Notes: generated by a model not told the origin, from the letters alone. 64,000 nt of DNA from Rhabdothermincola sp036846205 (GCF_036846205.1 NZ_DAIUCK010000003.1:11521-75520); one strand, 5' to 3'. Shown: positions 8,204-17,081, counted from the first letter of the stretch. A program made the numbers and translations.

Positions 8204-10603
8204 TCACCCGGACCCGCAGGACGGCGCGCGCTCGGCCACCTGACCCGGATCGTTCACGAAGTACTCGTCGCGGGGCCGCAGGTCCCGGTTGATCGCCTCC
8301 GGCGGCACCGGCGGCAGGGGGTCACCGTCGGCCAGACACTCCACCACGGCCGCTGCGAGATAGGCCTCGAGGCTGGCCGCCTGGGCCGGTGAGAACGCGT
8401 CGCGCCCGGCACGGAAGCGCTCCACCAGCGCGCCGCGATCGATGGCGATCGGCGAGCGGCTGGCCACGATGAACGTGGAGTTGCCGTACTGGGGCACGGT
8501 CACCCGCACCGCGTGAGGGAACACCTCCGTGATGGTGTTGGTCACCCGCGGGCTGGGGGCCCACTGCGCCATGAGACCGCCGCCGTCGAGGCGAGAGGCC
8601 ACGAGCTCGTAGAACTCCTCGGAGTAGAGGCTGCCGCTGAACGCGGCCTGCGGGCGGAGGGTGTCGACCACGATCACGTCGTAGCGCTCGCCGGTGCGCA
8701 GCAGATGATCCCGACCATCGCCGACCACCAGATGCTGGCGGGGATCGGTGAAGAAGCGCTGCAGCTCGAACGCCCCACCGTCCGCCAGGCCACGGAGCAG
8801 GTCGAGCTCCCCACCGCAGATCTCGACGGTGGTGATCCGCTCGAGACGGGGGTCGACCGCGAGCCCGTAGGGGGTGGCGCCGATGCCGAGCCCCAGCGCC
8901 ATGCCGGTGTCCGGCTCCGGGTGCACCAGGGTGGGCATCATCCCGATGAGCACGTGGTAGTCGTCGAAGGGATAGTTGTTCTGCGACGCGCTGTTCACGG
9001 TGAGCACCCACTGACCGTCGACCAGCTTGAGCGCGGTGGCGCAGGAGCGATCCTCGGCGAGCATGAGGTGATCACGCGGCACCCCGTTGAGCTGCGCCCA
9101 CAGCCGCTGGTTGCTCGGGAACAGCAGGAGCAACGCCGACAGGGCCGTGATCGCGCCCCCGGCGAGTACCAGACGCCGCCCGCCGGTGGTCAGCCACGCG
9201 GCCGCCAGGCCGGGGACGAGGAGGGCGAGCGCGAGCAGCCGGTAGGTGCCGGCCGTGCCCAGGCGATCGATCGCCACGAACCCCACCAACAACGTGCCCG
9301 CGACGTTGCCCACGATGTTCGAGAACTGGAGCAGGCCTGTGTGCCGGCCGAGCGTCTCCACCCGCTGGCTCACCAGCGCTTGCGCGCACGGGAACGCCGC
9401 CCCCATACAGGCCACGGGTGCGGCCATGATCAGCAGCGGCACGCCGAGCAGCACCGGGCCGAACGCCCGGTTGAGCGAGCCGTCGGGATGGCGGAACCCG
9501 GTGCTCAACCCGTCGCCGGTGAGGTAGTCCGCGGCCCGATCCCAGACGGGAGTGTGCGGGAGCACACGCACGAAGGCGATCACCCCGGCGAGCGCGCACA
9601 ACCCGACGAGGAACTGCAACCCGAGGAACCACCGATCGGGGCGGGCAGTGCGCCTGACGATCACCGACCCGATGGCCACCCCGAGGCCGAAGAAAGTCAG
9701 GTAGCTGGCAAGCACGTGGGGGAACGTGTAGCTGTTCGATCGCATGATGCCGTCGACCAGCCGGAAGAAGACCAGCTCGAAGCCGAGGGCCACCGCGCCG
9801 GTGAGTCCGTAGATCACGTACCAGGGCCACACCGCTCGGCTGCCCTGGCCCACCCCGCTCACCTCTGGGTCATCGCCCGCCCCGGTACCGGGCAGGGAGC
9901 GGGCCCGTCGGTCGATGCTCCGGAGAGGTGATCGAGCCGACACGCCCACCAGCACGGCCGCGAGAAGGTTCAACACCCCGGCCAGGCGGACGGTGTCGAC
10001 GAAGCCCAGCGATCCCTGCAGCACCCATCCGCTCGTCGCCGCACCGGCGGCCGCACCGAGGGTGTTGAGGGCGTACAGCCGCCCGACCAGCGAGCCCGCG
10101 TCCCCCACCCTGGCCACGACGCCCCGGGTCACGAGCGGCAGGGACAACCCCATCAGGGTGGTGGGGACGATCAACAGGGTCACGTTGAAGGCGAACTTGG
10201 ACCCCGCGGAGGTGAGATCGCCGGCCCAGTCCTCGTAGACGTCATAGAGCAGCCGGATGCTGGCGAAGGCGTACCCGGCGATGGCCACGTTCGAACAGGC
10301 GAACGCGACCAGCGAACGGGCCGGGCCCAGACGGTCCGCCAGCCAGCCACCGAGCAGGCTGCCCAGGCCGAGTCCCGCCAGGAAGGCGGCGACCACCGTG
10401 GTGAACGAGACGAGATCCACCCCCGAGTGCAGGGCGATGACCCGCTGCCACACCACCTGGAGGGTGAGCGCGGAGAACCCCGTGAGGGTGAAGACGGCGA
10501 AGAGCACGACCCGCCACCGCCGACGCTGGTGCCCCTCGTCGCCGCGACGGCTGACGGGGGCGTTCGTGACCTCGGAGGGAGCGACCATCAGTTGCGCAGC
10601 CAC
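8204..10603 (-). CDS. membrane-bound spermidine synthase-like fusion protein
   Basis: The 799-residue protein has two parts. Residues of about 30-520 hold a dozen or so hydrophobic helices, in MFS-like style (GFSALTLQVVWQRVIALHSG, then AFLAGLGLGSLLGGWLADRLGP). Residues of about 540-780 resemble a spermidine-synthase/SAM-methyltransferase fold: GLGIGATPYGLA, a VEICGGELDLLR strand end and YDVIVVDTLRPQ followed by SEEFYELVASRLDGGGLMAQW. Proteins of this architecture are widespread but their substrate is unsettled, so polyamine synthesis is not certain. GTG 10603 is the longest start; ATG 10588 (MVAPSEV) is equally possible. It is divergent from tadA. Confidence 0.75.
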   Translation of the reverse strand: MAAQLMVAPSEVTNAPVSRRGDEGHQRRRWRVVLFAVFTLTGFSALTLQVVWQRVIALHSGVDLVSFTTVVAAFLAGLGLGSLLGGWLADRLGPARSLVAFACSNVAIAGYAFASIRLLYDVYEDWAGDLTSAGSKFAFNVTLLIVPTTLMGLSLPLVTRGVVARVGDAGSLVGRLYALNTLGAAAGAATSGWVLQGSLGFVDTVRLAGVLNLLAAVLVGVSARSPLRSIDRRARSLPGTGAGDDPEVSGVGQGSRAVWPWYVIYGLTGAVALGFELVFFRLVDGIMRSNSYTFPHVLASYLTFFGLGVAIGSVIVRRTARPDRWFLGLQFLVGLCALAGVIAFVRVLPHTPVWDRAADYLTGDGLSTGFRHPDGSLNRAFGPVLLGVPLLIMAAPVACMGAAFPCAQALVSQRVETLGRHTGLLQFSNIVGNVAGTLLVGFVAIDRLGTAGTYRLLALALLVPGLAAAWLTTGGRRLVLAGGAITALSALLLLFPSNQRLWAQLNGVPRDHLMLAEDRSCATALKLVDGQWVLTVNSASQNNYPFDDYHVLIGMMPTLVHPEPDTGMALGLGIGATPYGLAVDPRLERITTVEICGGELDLLRGLADGGAFELQRFFTDPRQHLVVGDGRDHLLRTGERYDVIVVDTLRPQAAFSGSLYSEEFYELVASRLDGGGLMAQWAPSPRVTNTITEVFPHAVRVTVPQYGNSTFIVASRSPIAIDRGALVERFRAGRDAFSPAQAASLEAYLAAAVVECLADGDPLPPVPPEAINRDLRPRDEYFVNDPGQVAERAPSCGSG

Positions 10604-10687
10604 CCCGCCAGGAGCGTCGACGAGCGTGACACTGACCCGACCGTAGACGGCCGGCCCGGCGATCCGGGGGACCGATCCGGCCGCCGC

Positions 10688-10693
10688 TAGGGT
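10688..10693 (+). promoter_or_regulatory. possible -10 box of tadA
   Basis: TAGGGT, 8 nt before the GTG at 10702; a leaderless or nearly leaderless transcript is possible. Confidence 0.35.
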
Positions 10694-10701
10694 CCCTCTG
10701 C

Positions 10702-11148
10702 GTGGACGACGACGCGGCCATGGCCATCGCCCTCGACGAAGCGCGCCGTGCGCCGAACCATGGTGACGTGCCGATCGGAGCGGTGGTGATCATCGGAGGG
10801 CGGGTGGTCGCGCGGCGGCACAACGAGCGGGAGAAGCTGGCGGACCCCACGGCGCACGCGGAGTTGCTCGCGCTGCGCGACGCCGCGGCGGCACTCGGCC
10901 GCTGGCGCCTCGAGGGGGCGACGATGGTCGTGACGCTGGAGCCGTGCCCGATGTGCGCCGGCGCGCTCGTCAACGCCCGCATCGGGCGGCTGGTGTTCGG
11001 CGCCGCGGACCCCAAGGCCGGAGCGTGCGGTTCGCTCTACAACCTCTCGTGCGACCCCCGCCTGAACCACGAGTTCGGGCTCACCAGCGGAGTGCGAGCC
11101 GAGGCCTGCGCGGAGTTGCTCACGTCGTTCTTCCGGGACCGCCGCTGA
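10702..11148 (+). CDS. tadA: tRNA-specific adenosine deaminase
   Basis: Converts the wobble adenosine A34 of tRNA-Arg to inosine. The 148-residue protein has the zinc-dependent deaminase signature: HAE in DPTAHAELLALRDA (His ligand and catalytic Glu) and PCPMCAGAL (two Cys ligands), plus the family motif GDVPIGAVV near the N-terminus and KAGACGSLYNLSCDPRLNH. The GTG at 10702 gives the family length; an ATG at 10720 would also leave the domain intact. The neighbourhood of tRNA-Ser, dnaX and recR is a conserved one for tadA. Confidence 0.93.
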   Translation: MDDDAAMAIALDEARRAPNHGDVPIGAVVIIGGRVVARRHNEREKLADPTAHAELLALRDAAAALGRWRLEGATMVVTLEPCPMCAGALVNARIGRLVFGAADPKAGACGSLYNLSCDPRLNHEFGLTSGVRAEACAELLTSFFRDRR

Positions 11149-11204
11149 TCACCGCCGGCGCGTGCCGGATCCGGGGGCAGGCCGCGACCGCTAGAGTCCA
11201 CGCC

Positions 11205-11291
11205 GGAGGGTTGCCAGAGCGGACGAATGGGGCGGCCTCGAAAGCCGTTGTGGCCTCCGGGTCACCGTGGGTTCGAATCCCACACCCTCCG
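11205..11291 (+). tRNA. tRNA-Ser (anticodon CGA)
   Basis: Acceptor GGAGGGT (11205-11211) pairs with ACCCTCC (11284-11290); discriminator G at 11291. Anticodon stem GCGGC/GCCGT encloses loop CTCGAAA with anticodon CGA at 11239-11241. Long variable arm and TTCGAAT T-loop are present; CCA is not encoded. Confidence 0.94.
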
Positions 11292-11361
11292 CCACCCGTG
11301 CGCCTCGCCCACTCGCCCACCCGTCGGGAACCACCCGCGATCGGGCGACGTCGAACCAGCC

Positions 11362-12159
11362 ATGAGAGCATTCCTCGCCGCCGTCGCCGTCACGCTGGCG
11401 GTCGCGGGCTGCGGCCGTGGGACACCCTCGGGAACGGCGGACACCTCCCCGCCCGAGCTGTCCGGACGGAGCTTCCTCTCCGTCTCCGTGACGGAGGGCG
11501 GTGCCTCCCGCCAGCTCGCGGGGCTCCAGCCGATCCGGCTCTCGTTCGAGGACGGGCGCCTCGCCGCCAGCCCCGGCTGCAACTCGCTCGGCGGCGGCTT
11601 CCGTCTCGACGGTGACCGCCTCCTCGTCGAGGACCTCGCCATGACCGAGATGGCGTGCGAGGACCCGGCGCTCATGGACCAGGACGGCTGGTTCGCGGAC
11701 CTGCTCCTCGCCCGGCCGACGGTGCAGGTGACCGCCACCGAGCTCACCCTCACCGGTGGCGACACGACGATCGTGTTCACCGACCAGCGGGTCACGGAGC
11801 CCGACCGGCCACTCGCCGGCACGTGGACCCTCACCGGGCTCATCGACGGTGAGACGGCGTCGAGCGCGCCCGCCGGGGTCAGCGCGACGGTCGCGATCGG
11901 CAACGACGCCATCGAGTGGAACGTGGGGTGCGACGGTGCGTCCGCGCCACTGGAGGTGGCCGGCTCGACGCTCGTCATCGGGCCCGCCCGACCCCGCACC
12001 TCCGACTGCCAGCGCCCGCCACCCGAGACCGACGCTGCGGCGGCCAGTCTCGCTCGCACCCTGAACGAGATCCTCGAGGGGACGGTCAGCTACCGGATCG
12101 ACGGGCCCACGCTCACCATCACCAAGGGCGATCGGGCCATCCAGCTGCGCTCGTCGTAA
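11362..12159 (+). CDS. lipoprotein with two META-type domains
   Basis: A 265-residue secreted lipoprotein. The N-terminus MRAFLAAVAVTLAVAGCGRG is a lipoprotein signal peptide with lipobox VAGC (lipidated Cys 17). Two tandem META/DUF306-like units follow: about 40-140, with ASPGCNSLGGGF and LAMTEMACED, and about 150-260, starting LAGTWTLTGLIDG with a degenerate WNVGCDG. Paired cysteines inside each unit fit the family. Role unknown; META lipoproteins such as HslJ are linked to envelope stress. The ATG at 11362 is set by the signal peptide. The ABC exporter gene follows after 36 nt but has its own promoter. Confidence 0.82.
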   Translation: MRAFLAAVAVTLAVAGCGRGTPSGTADTSPPELSGRSFLSVSVTEGGASRQLAGLQPIRLSFEDGRLAASPGCNSLGGGFRLDGDRLLVEDLAMTEMACEDPALMDQDGWFADLLLARPTVQVTATELTLTGGDTTIVFTDQRVTEPDRPLAGTWTLTGLIDGETASSAPAGVSATVAIGNDAIEWNVGCDGASAPLEVAGSTLVIGPARPRTSDCQRPPPETDAAAASLARTLNEILEGTVSYRIDGPTLTITKGDRAIQLRSS

Positions 12160-12183
12160 CGGCTCGTCGCCGGGTCACACCCG

Positions 12184-12189
12184 TAACCT
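12184..12189 (+). promoter_or_regulatory. -10 box of the ABC exporter gene (leaderless)
   Basis: TAACCT, 6 nt before the ATG at 12196. Confidence 0.5.
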
Positions 12190-12195
12190 GGCCTC

Positions 12196-14109
12196 ATGCG
12201 CATGCCGCCGCACCTGGCCATGGGTGCCGACCCCGAGGCGATCAAGGGAGCCACGGTGGGCAAGGACGTGGTGCGTCGCGTGCTGCGCCTGGCCAAGCCC
12301 TACCGCTGGATGCTCGCGGGCTTCGTCGCGGTCATCGTCGGCGCGGCTCTGGTGGCACTCGCCCCGCCGTTGCTGTTCCGCCAGATCATCGACAGCGCGA
12401 TCCCCGAAGGGAACCGCGGCCAGCTCCATCTCCTCGCGGGCCTGGTGGTGGCGGCGGCGGTGGCTGATGCCGCGCTGGCGTTCGCCGAGCGCTGGTACTC
12501 CTCACGGATCGGCGAGGGCCTCATCTTCGACCTGCGGGTGGCGCTGTTCGAGCACGTGCAGCGGATGCCCATCGCCTTCTTCACCCGGACCCAGACCGGC
12601 TCCCTGATCAGCCGGCTGAACAACGACGTGATCGGTGCCCAACGGGCCATGACCGCGACACTCGGCTCGGTGGTGTCCAACGTGATCGTGCTGGCCACCA
12701 CGCTCGGGGCGATGTTCGTCCTCGAATGGCGGCTCACGGTGCTCGCCCTGGTGCTGCTGCCGCTGTTCATCGTTCCCGCCAAGCGGGTCGGCCGCCGCCT
12801 GCAGGCGATCACCCGGGAGAGCATGAACCTCAACGCGGCGATGAACACCCAGATGACCGAGCGGTTCAACGTGGCGGGCGCCCTGCTGGTGAAGCTGTTC
12901 GGGGACACCGATCGCGAATCCCGGGACTTCGCCGAGCGCGCCGGCAGCGTGCGCGACATCGGGGTCAAGAGCGCCATGTACGGCCGCACCTTCTTCATCG
13001 CGCTCGGCCTCGTCGGCGCGGTGGGCACCGCGGCCGTCTACTGGGTGGGCGGCCAGCTGGTGATCTCCGGCGCGGTCAGCCTCGGCACCCTCGTGGCGAT
13101 GGCGGCGTACGTGACCCGCATCTACACCCCGCTCACCAGCCTGACCAACGCACGCGTCGACATCATGACCGCGTTCGTGTCGTTCGATCGGGTCTTCGAG
13201 GTGCTCGACGCGCCCAACCCGATCGTCGACCGCCCCGGCGCGGTGGATCTGATCGAGCCGCGGGGTCACATCGAACTGGACCGGGTGTGGTTCCGCTACC
13301 CGACCTCGGCGGAGGTGTCGGTCGCCTCGCTTGAGTCCGACATCGGCGTCGCCCTGAACGCCGAGCCGGGTGAGCCGGTGCTCCGCGGCATCTCCGCCAC
13401 GATCGAGCCCGGCGAGCTCGTGGCCCTCGTGGGGCCATCGGGGGCGGGCAAGACCACGCTCACGTCGCTCATCCCCCGGCTCTACGACGTCACCTCCGGG
13501 GCGGTGAGGATCGACGGGCACGACGTGCGTGACCTGACACAGGTCTCGCTGCGCCGGGCGATCGGCGTCGTCACCCAGGACCCCCACCTGTTCCACGACT
13601 CGGTGGTGGCCAACCTGCGCTACGCGCGGCCGTCGGCCACCGACGCGGAGATCGAAGCGGCCTGCCGAGCGGCGCAGATCCACGACGTCATCGCCGCGCT
13701 GCCCGACGGCTACCACACCATCGTCGGCGAGCGGGGCTACCGGCTCTCCGGCGGCGAGAAGCAGCGCCTGGCCATCGCCCGGATGCTGTTGAAGGACCCG
13801 GCGATCGTGATCCTCGACGAGGCCACCAGCCACCTCGACTCGGAGAACGAAGCGCTGGTGCAGCAGGCCCTGGGCGCTGCGCTGGCCGGGCGGACCTCGA
13901 TCGTCATCGCCCACCGCTTGTCGACCATCGTGGCAGCGGACCAGATCCTGGTGCTCGACGAGGGCCGGCTCGTCGAGCGGGGCACCCACACCACCTTGCT
14001 CGCGGCAGGTGGCCTGTACGCGGACCTGTACCGGGTCCTCGTGCGGTCGGCCGCCGAGGCTGCCGGGTCCGACACGGCCGACACCCCCGGAGCCGCCGCG
14101 CCGGCGTGA
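12196..14109 (+). CDS. ABC exporter half-transporter (membrane and ATPase domains fused)
   Basis: A 637-residue MsbA/LmrA-type protein in the inner membrane. Six transmembrane helices lie within about residues 35-330 and the ATPase domain within about 360-610. Walker A is GPSGAGKTT, the signature LSGGEKQR, Walker B AIVILDEATSHLDSE and the switch His lies in IVIAHRLST. The ATPase domain carries about 20 extra residues (EVSVASLESDIGVALNAEP) between the first strand and EPVLRGIS. The D-loop reads SHLD instead of the usual SALD. It probably works as a homodimer; the substrate cannot be predicted. Leaderless promoter just upstream. Confidence 0.9.
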   Translation: MRMPPHLAMGADPEAIKGATVGKDVVRRVLRLAKPYRWMLAGFVAVIVGAALVALAPPLLFRQIIDSAIPEGNRGQLHLLAGLVVAAAVADAALAFAERWYSSRIGEGLIFDLRVALFEHVQRMPIAFFTRTQTGSLISRLNNDVIGAQRAMTATLGSVVSNVIVLATTLGAMFVLEWRLTVLALVLLPLFIVPAKRVGRRLQAITRESMNLNAAMNTQMTERFNVAGALLVKLFGDTDRESRDFAERAGSVRDIGVKSAMYGRTFFIALGLVGAVGTAAVYWVGGQLVISGAVSLGTLVAMAAYVTRIYTPLTSLTNARVDIMTAFVSFDRVFEVLDAPNPIVDRPGAVDLIEPRGHIELDRVWFRYPTSAEVSVASLESDIGVALNAEPGEPVLRGISATIEPGELVALVGPSGAGKTTLTSLIPRLYDVTSGAVRIDGHDVRDLTQVSLRRAIGVVTQDPHLFHDSVVANLRYARPSATDAEIEAACRAAQIHDVIAALPDGYHTIVGERGYRLSGGEKQRLAIARMLLKDPAIVILDEATSHLDSENEALVQQALGAALAGRTSIVIAHRLSTIVAADQILVLDEGRLVERGTHTTLLAAGGLYADLYRVLVRSAAEAAGSDTADTPGAAAPA

Positions 14110-14115
14110 TCCGCC

Positions 14116-14886
14116 TCAGGCCATGATGCCGCCGTCGATCGGGAGCACCGATCCGGTCATGTACGACGAAGCGTCACTGGCGAGGAACAGGGCGGCCCCC
14201 ACGATCTCCTCGGGGTCGGCGATGCGCTTCAGCAGGGTCGACGCCACGATGGCGTCGCGGAACTCGGGGACCTCGTAGGTCGCCGCCATCATGTCGGTGG
14301 CGAACGGCCCTGGCGCGAGGGCGTTCACCCGGACACCTCGCGGTGCCCACTCCTTGGCCATGACCTTCGTCAGGTTCCACAGCGCCGCCTTGCCCGAGCA
14401 GTACAGCCCGAGCGACTCGCCCGGGTTGAACGCTCCCGCCGTGATCACGTTCACGATCACCCCGTGCCCCGAGGCGGCCAGGTGATCGACCGCGCGGGCC
14501 GAGAGGAACAACGGGCCCTTGACGTTCACCGCGTAGCTCTTCTCGAAGGCGAGCTCGGTGACCTCGGTCAGCATCCCGCCCAGAGGGTTGGCCGCGTTGT
14601 TCACCAGGATGTCCAGCCGGCCGAAGGTGGCAACCGTGGTGTCGACCAGCCGCTCGAGCTCCTCGACCTTGCCGACGTGGGTGGCGACGGGGAGAGCCTC
14701 ACCACCCGCCGCTTCGATCTCCCGGGCCAGAGCCTCGCAGTTCTCCTGCTTGCGGCTGGCGATCACGACCTTCGCTCCGGCCGCCGCGTAGCCGAGGCTG
14801 ATGGCACGGCCGAGGCCCCGGCTCCCACCGGTGACGATCGCCACCCGGCCAGTGAGGTCGAACAAGGATCCCGTGTCGTTGCCCAT
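14116..14886 (-). CDS. SDR family oxidoreductase
   Basis: A 256-residue classical short-chain dehydrogenase. Visible motifs are TGGSRGLGRA (NAD(P) binding), NNAANPLGG and YCSGK (catalytic Tyr and Lys), and the C-terminus ends ASSYMTGSVLPIDGG. The position 13 residues before the Tyr, normally the catalytic Ser, is Thr (VITAGAF). This may lower activity or simply be tolerated. Substrate unknown. The ATG at 14886 has TAGTCT 6 nt upstream, so a leaderless mRNA is expected. It is convergent with the ABC exporter gene, with only 6 nt between the stops. Confidence 0.85.
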   Translation of the reverse strand: MGNDTGSLFDLTGRVAIVTGGSRGLGRAISLGYAAAGAKVVIASRKQENCEALAREIEAAGGEALPVATHVGKVEELERLVDTTVATFGRLDILVNNAANPLGGMLTEVTELAFEKSYAVNVKGPLFLSARAVDHLAASGHGVIVNVITAGAFNPGESLGLYCSGKAALWNLTKVMAKEWAPRGVRVNALAPGPFATDMMAATYEVPEFRDAIVASTLLKRIADPEEIVGAALFLASDASSYMTGSVLPIDGGIMA

Positions 14887-14892
14887 GGCGGG

Positions 14893-14898
14893 AGACTA
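14893..14898 (-). promoter_or_regulatory. -10 box of the SDR gene, overlapping an upstream stop codon
   Basis: TAGTCT, 6 nt before the ATG at 14886. Its first three bases are the TAG stop of the upstream open frame (14896-14898). Confidence 0.5.
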
Positions 14899-15294
14899 GG
14901 TGTTCGTGTCGTCCTCGAGCCGCTGGACGCCCGGGGGCACCGTCGTCCCTGCAGTTCGCCTGCACCTGGCCGAACCGGTGCCCGAACCCCGGTGAGAGGC
15001 GCCCACAACGGGCCCGCGTGCGGTCGGTGGCCGTTCAGCCGGGGTGGGAAGCGCCTGCGACAGCACCGTTCGTCCGGAGCGGACCGCGCCCATGAACGCG
15101 ATCACCATCTCCGGTGTCGCTTCGAGCAGCATTGCCACCGGTCGGCCCTCGGGTGCGTTTCGCTCCCACCACCGGGCGGAACGTTCCGCCGCCTCCCACA
15201 GCGACGCGATCGTCCAGGTCGAACGGTCAGCGAGGAACGAGACGCGGCCGTCACCTGACGCGCCCGCATCGAGGGCTGCGGCCAGCCGGCTCAC
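14896..15294 (-). pseudogene. truncated acyl-CoA synthetase/AMP-ligase N-terminus
   Basis: The 132-codon frame begins like an adenylate-forming ligase: GRVSFLADRSTWTIASLWEA, then RPVAMLLEATPEMVIAFMGA, VRSGRTVLSQALPTPAE. That is the first 90 or so residues of an enzyme that is normally over 500 residues. After about residue 92 the sequence becomes Arg/Thr/Gly-rich without family similarity and ends. The ATP-binding loop, A8 hinge and catalytic Lys are all missing, so this cannot be a working ligase. The GTG start overlaps the upstream lipoprotein stop as GTGA. It may be a remnant or a short expressed peptide. Confidence 0.7.
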
Positions 15295-16301
15295 GGCCCG
15301 TCTTGGCGCCCGGGCGCCGGCGCGTCCGTCGGTGGGCCGAGCGGTGTGCCCTCACCGGTGAACTCGCCGTCGCTGCCGCCGCCGTCGATGGTGACCGGGG
15401 CGTTCGCCGGCATCGGGCTGGTGATCGTCAAGCCGTGTCCGTCGAGCCACGACGTGAACCCTGCTTCGTCGGTCGCGTGGAGCGCCTCGATGAGCGCGGC
15501 GATTGTCTCGGACGGGACGTAGCGGGCGTCGACGATGACGCGGGTGCCCTCCGTCACCCAGGTCACCACCTGCACGATGCCGTTGTCTCGCTCGGGACCA
15601 GCTCCGCCGCCGATCGAACCGACCGGGAGCGAGTGCGTTGTCGCACCTGGGACGCCGACCGTCTGCTCGCCGGGGCCGAGGAACCATTCGAGCGCTGTGG
15701 CATAGGCGGGGTCGTCGCGTTGGGAGATCACGACGATCGAGCCGGCGGTCTCTGCGCTGAAGGTGACCGCGTAGCCTTCGCCTGGCCCGGCCAGTGACCC
15801 GGAGACGTCGAGGAACGGGGCCAGCACGCCGGTGTCGGCGAGCTCGGTTCCGTCGGGCCAGCCATCGCCGAGGCTGGGTTCGCCGTCGGTGACGGTGACG
15901 GACGCCAACCGTTGCTCGAGCTCGTCGGGGCCGAGCTCACGGCTGGCGACCGCCACCCGGGAGCCGTCCGGTTCGATGCGCACGTAGGCGGAGAGGTCAC
16001 CCATGGCGCCTGGCGCGCTCTGGCCGACGTCGGTCGCCAGCCGGGACGGGTCGGGGCTGAGCACCGCCACGGCGGTGTCGGTGCTGCCGTCCGGGTCGGT
16101 CACCATCCAGACGGTGGTCTGCGGGCCGGCCAAGCGGACAGGCACCGCGATGGCCTGGGTGACGCGCAGGCCGGCGGGGACCGTGGCGGGCACCCACACG
16201 GTGCCTGCCGCGGACGGGTCATCGCCCCCCTTCCCGCAGGATACGAGCACGGTCAGCGCGGCCACGGCGGCGGCCAGGCGGAACGAGGGCTTCGGCCTCA
16301 T
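15291..16301 (-). CDS. secreted lipoprotein of unknown function
   Basis: A 336-residue protein beginning MRPKPSFRLAAAVAALTVLV with lipobox LVSC, so it should be a membrane-anchored lipoprotein facing outward. The mature part is rich in Thr, Val, Gly and Asp with no cysteines beyond the lipid anchor that I can see, and ends in a Pro/Gly-rich tail. I do not recognise a domain. The ATG at 16301 has TAGTCT 6 nt upstream, so a leaderless mRNA is likely. The ligase remnant follows with a 4-nt overlap. Confidence 0.8.
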   Translation of the reverse strand: MRPKPSFRLAAAVAALTVLVSCGKGGDDPSAAGTVWVPATVPAGLRVTQAIAVPVRLAGPQTTVWMVTDPDGSTDTAVAVLSPDPSRLATDVGQSAPGAMGDLSAYVRIEPDGSRVAVASRELGPDELEQRLASVTVTDGEPSLGDGWPDGTELADTGVLAPFLDVSGSLAGPGEGYAVTFSAETAGSIVVISQRDDPAYATALEWFLGPGEQTVGVPGATTHSLPVGSIGGGAGPERDNGIVQVVTWVTEGTRVIVDARYVPSETIAALIEALHATDEAGFTSWLDGHGLTITSPMPANAPVTIDGGGSDGEFTGEGTPLGPPTDAPAPGRQDGP

Positions 16302-16307
16302 CGGCGG

Positions 16308-16313
16308 AGACTA
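16308..16313 (-). promoter_or_regulatory. -10 box of the lipoprotein gene, overlapping the nfo stop
   Basis: TAGTCT, 6 nt before the ATG at 16301. Its TAG (16311-16313) is also the stop codon of nfo. Confidence 0.5.
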
Positions 16314-17081
16314 GGTCCTCGAGTCGCCTTGGACCCGCTGGCGCAACCAGGCGATGTCGTCCTTGCGGGCGTCGTCCCCGGTCTCGCAGATGACCGGGGC
16401 TCCGGCATCGCGCACGACCACCACCAGGGCGTCGGGGTCGATCATCCCCCGGCCCAGGTGCTCGTGGCGATCGCGACCCGAGCCGTGGGCGTCCTTCGAG
16501 TCGTTGCAGTGGACCAGGTCGATGCGGCCGGTGATCGACTTGATCCGGTCGACGGCACTCAGCAGGTCTTCTCCCGCGGCGTGGGCATGGCAGGTGTCGA
16601 GGCAGAACCCCACGCCGAACTCCGCGATGTGATCCCACAGCCGGGCGATGGTGTCGAAGTGGCGGGCCATGGCGTGATCACCACCCGCGGTGTTCTCGAG
16701 GTAGACGGGCACGTCGGACTCGAGCTGCTGCATGGCCTTGCGCCACCGTTCGAAGCCGGCCCGCTCGTCGTCGTCCTCGGTGATGTGGCCGCCGTGCACG
16801 ATCACCGCTCGGGCGCCGATGGCGGCGGCAGCGTCGCAGGTCTGCTGGAGGATCTTGCGGGACGGGATGCGCACCCGGTTGTTCGGCGATGCCAGGTTCA
16901 CCAGGTAGGGCGCGTGCACGTAGATCGGCACCGGCGACGCCCGCAGGACGTCCGCGTCGTCACGGGGCTTGGGCGCCTTCCAGCTCTGCGGGTTGCCGAG
17001 GAAGATCTGTACGCAGTCGGCTCCCTCGGCGGCCGCCGTGGCGATGGGATCGTCCGGGCTGACGTGACCACCGATGAGCAT
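16311..17081 (-). CDS. nfo: deoxyribonuclease IV (AP endonuclease)
   Basis: Cuts DNA 5' of abasic sites in base-excision repair. The 256-residue TIM-barrel protein shows the family motifs: MLIGGHVS at the start, CVQIFLGNPQSWKAP, VIVHGGHI, VYLENTAGG, GFCLDTCHAHAAG (metal ligands), LVHCNDSKDAHGSGRDRHEHLG. I chose the ATG at 17081 over the GTG at 17090 because homologues begin MLIG and a TACGGT box lies 7 nt upstream (17089-17094), overlapping the longer start. All zinc ligands of the family appear present. Confidence 0.93.
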   Translation of the reverse strand: MLIGGHVSPDDPIATAAAEGADCVQIFLGNPQSWKAPKPRDDADVLRASPVPIYVHAPYLVNLASPNNRVRIPSRKILQQTCDAAAAIGARAVIVHGGHITEDDDERAGFERWRKAMQQLESDVPVYLENTAGGDHAMARHFDTIARLWDHIAEFGVGFCLDTCHAHAAGEDLLSAVDRIKSITGRIDLVHCNDSKDAHGSGRDRHEHLGRGMIDPDALVVVVRDAGAPVICETGDDARKDDIAWLRQRVQGDSRT

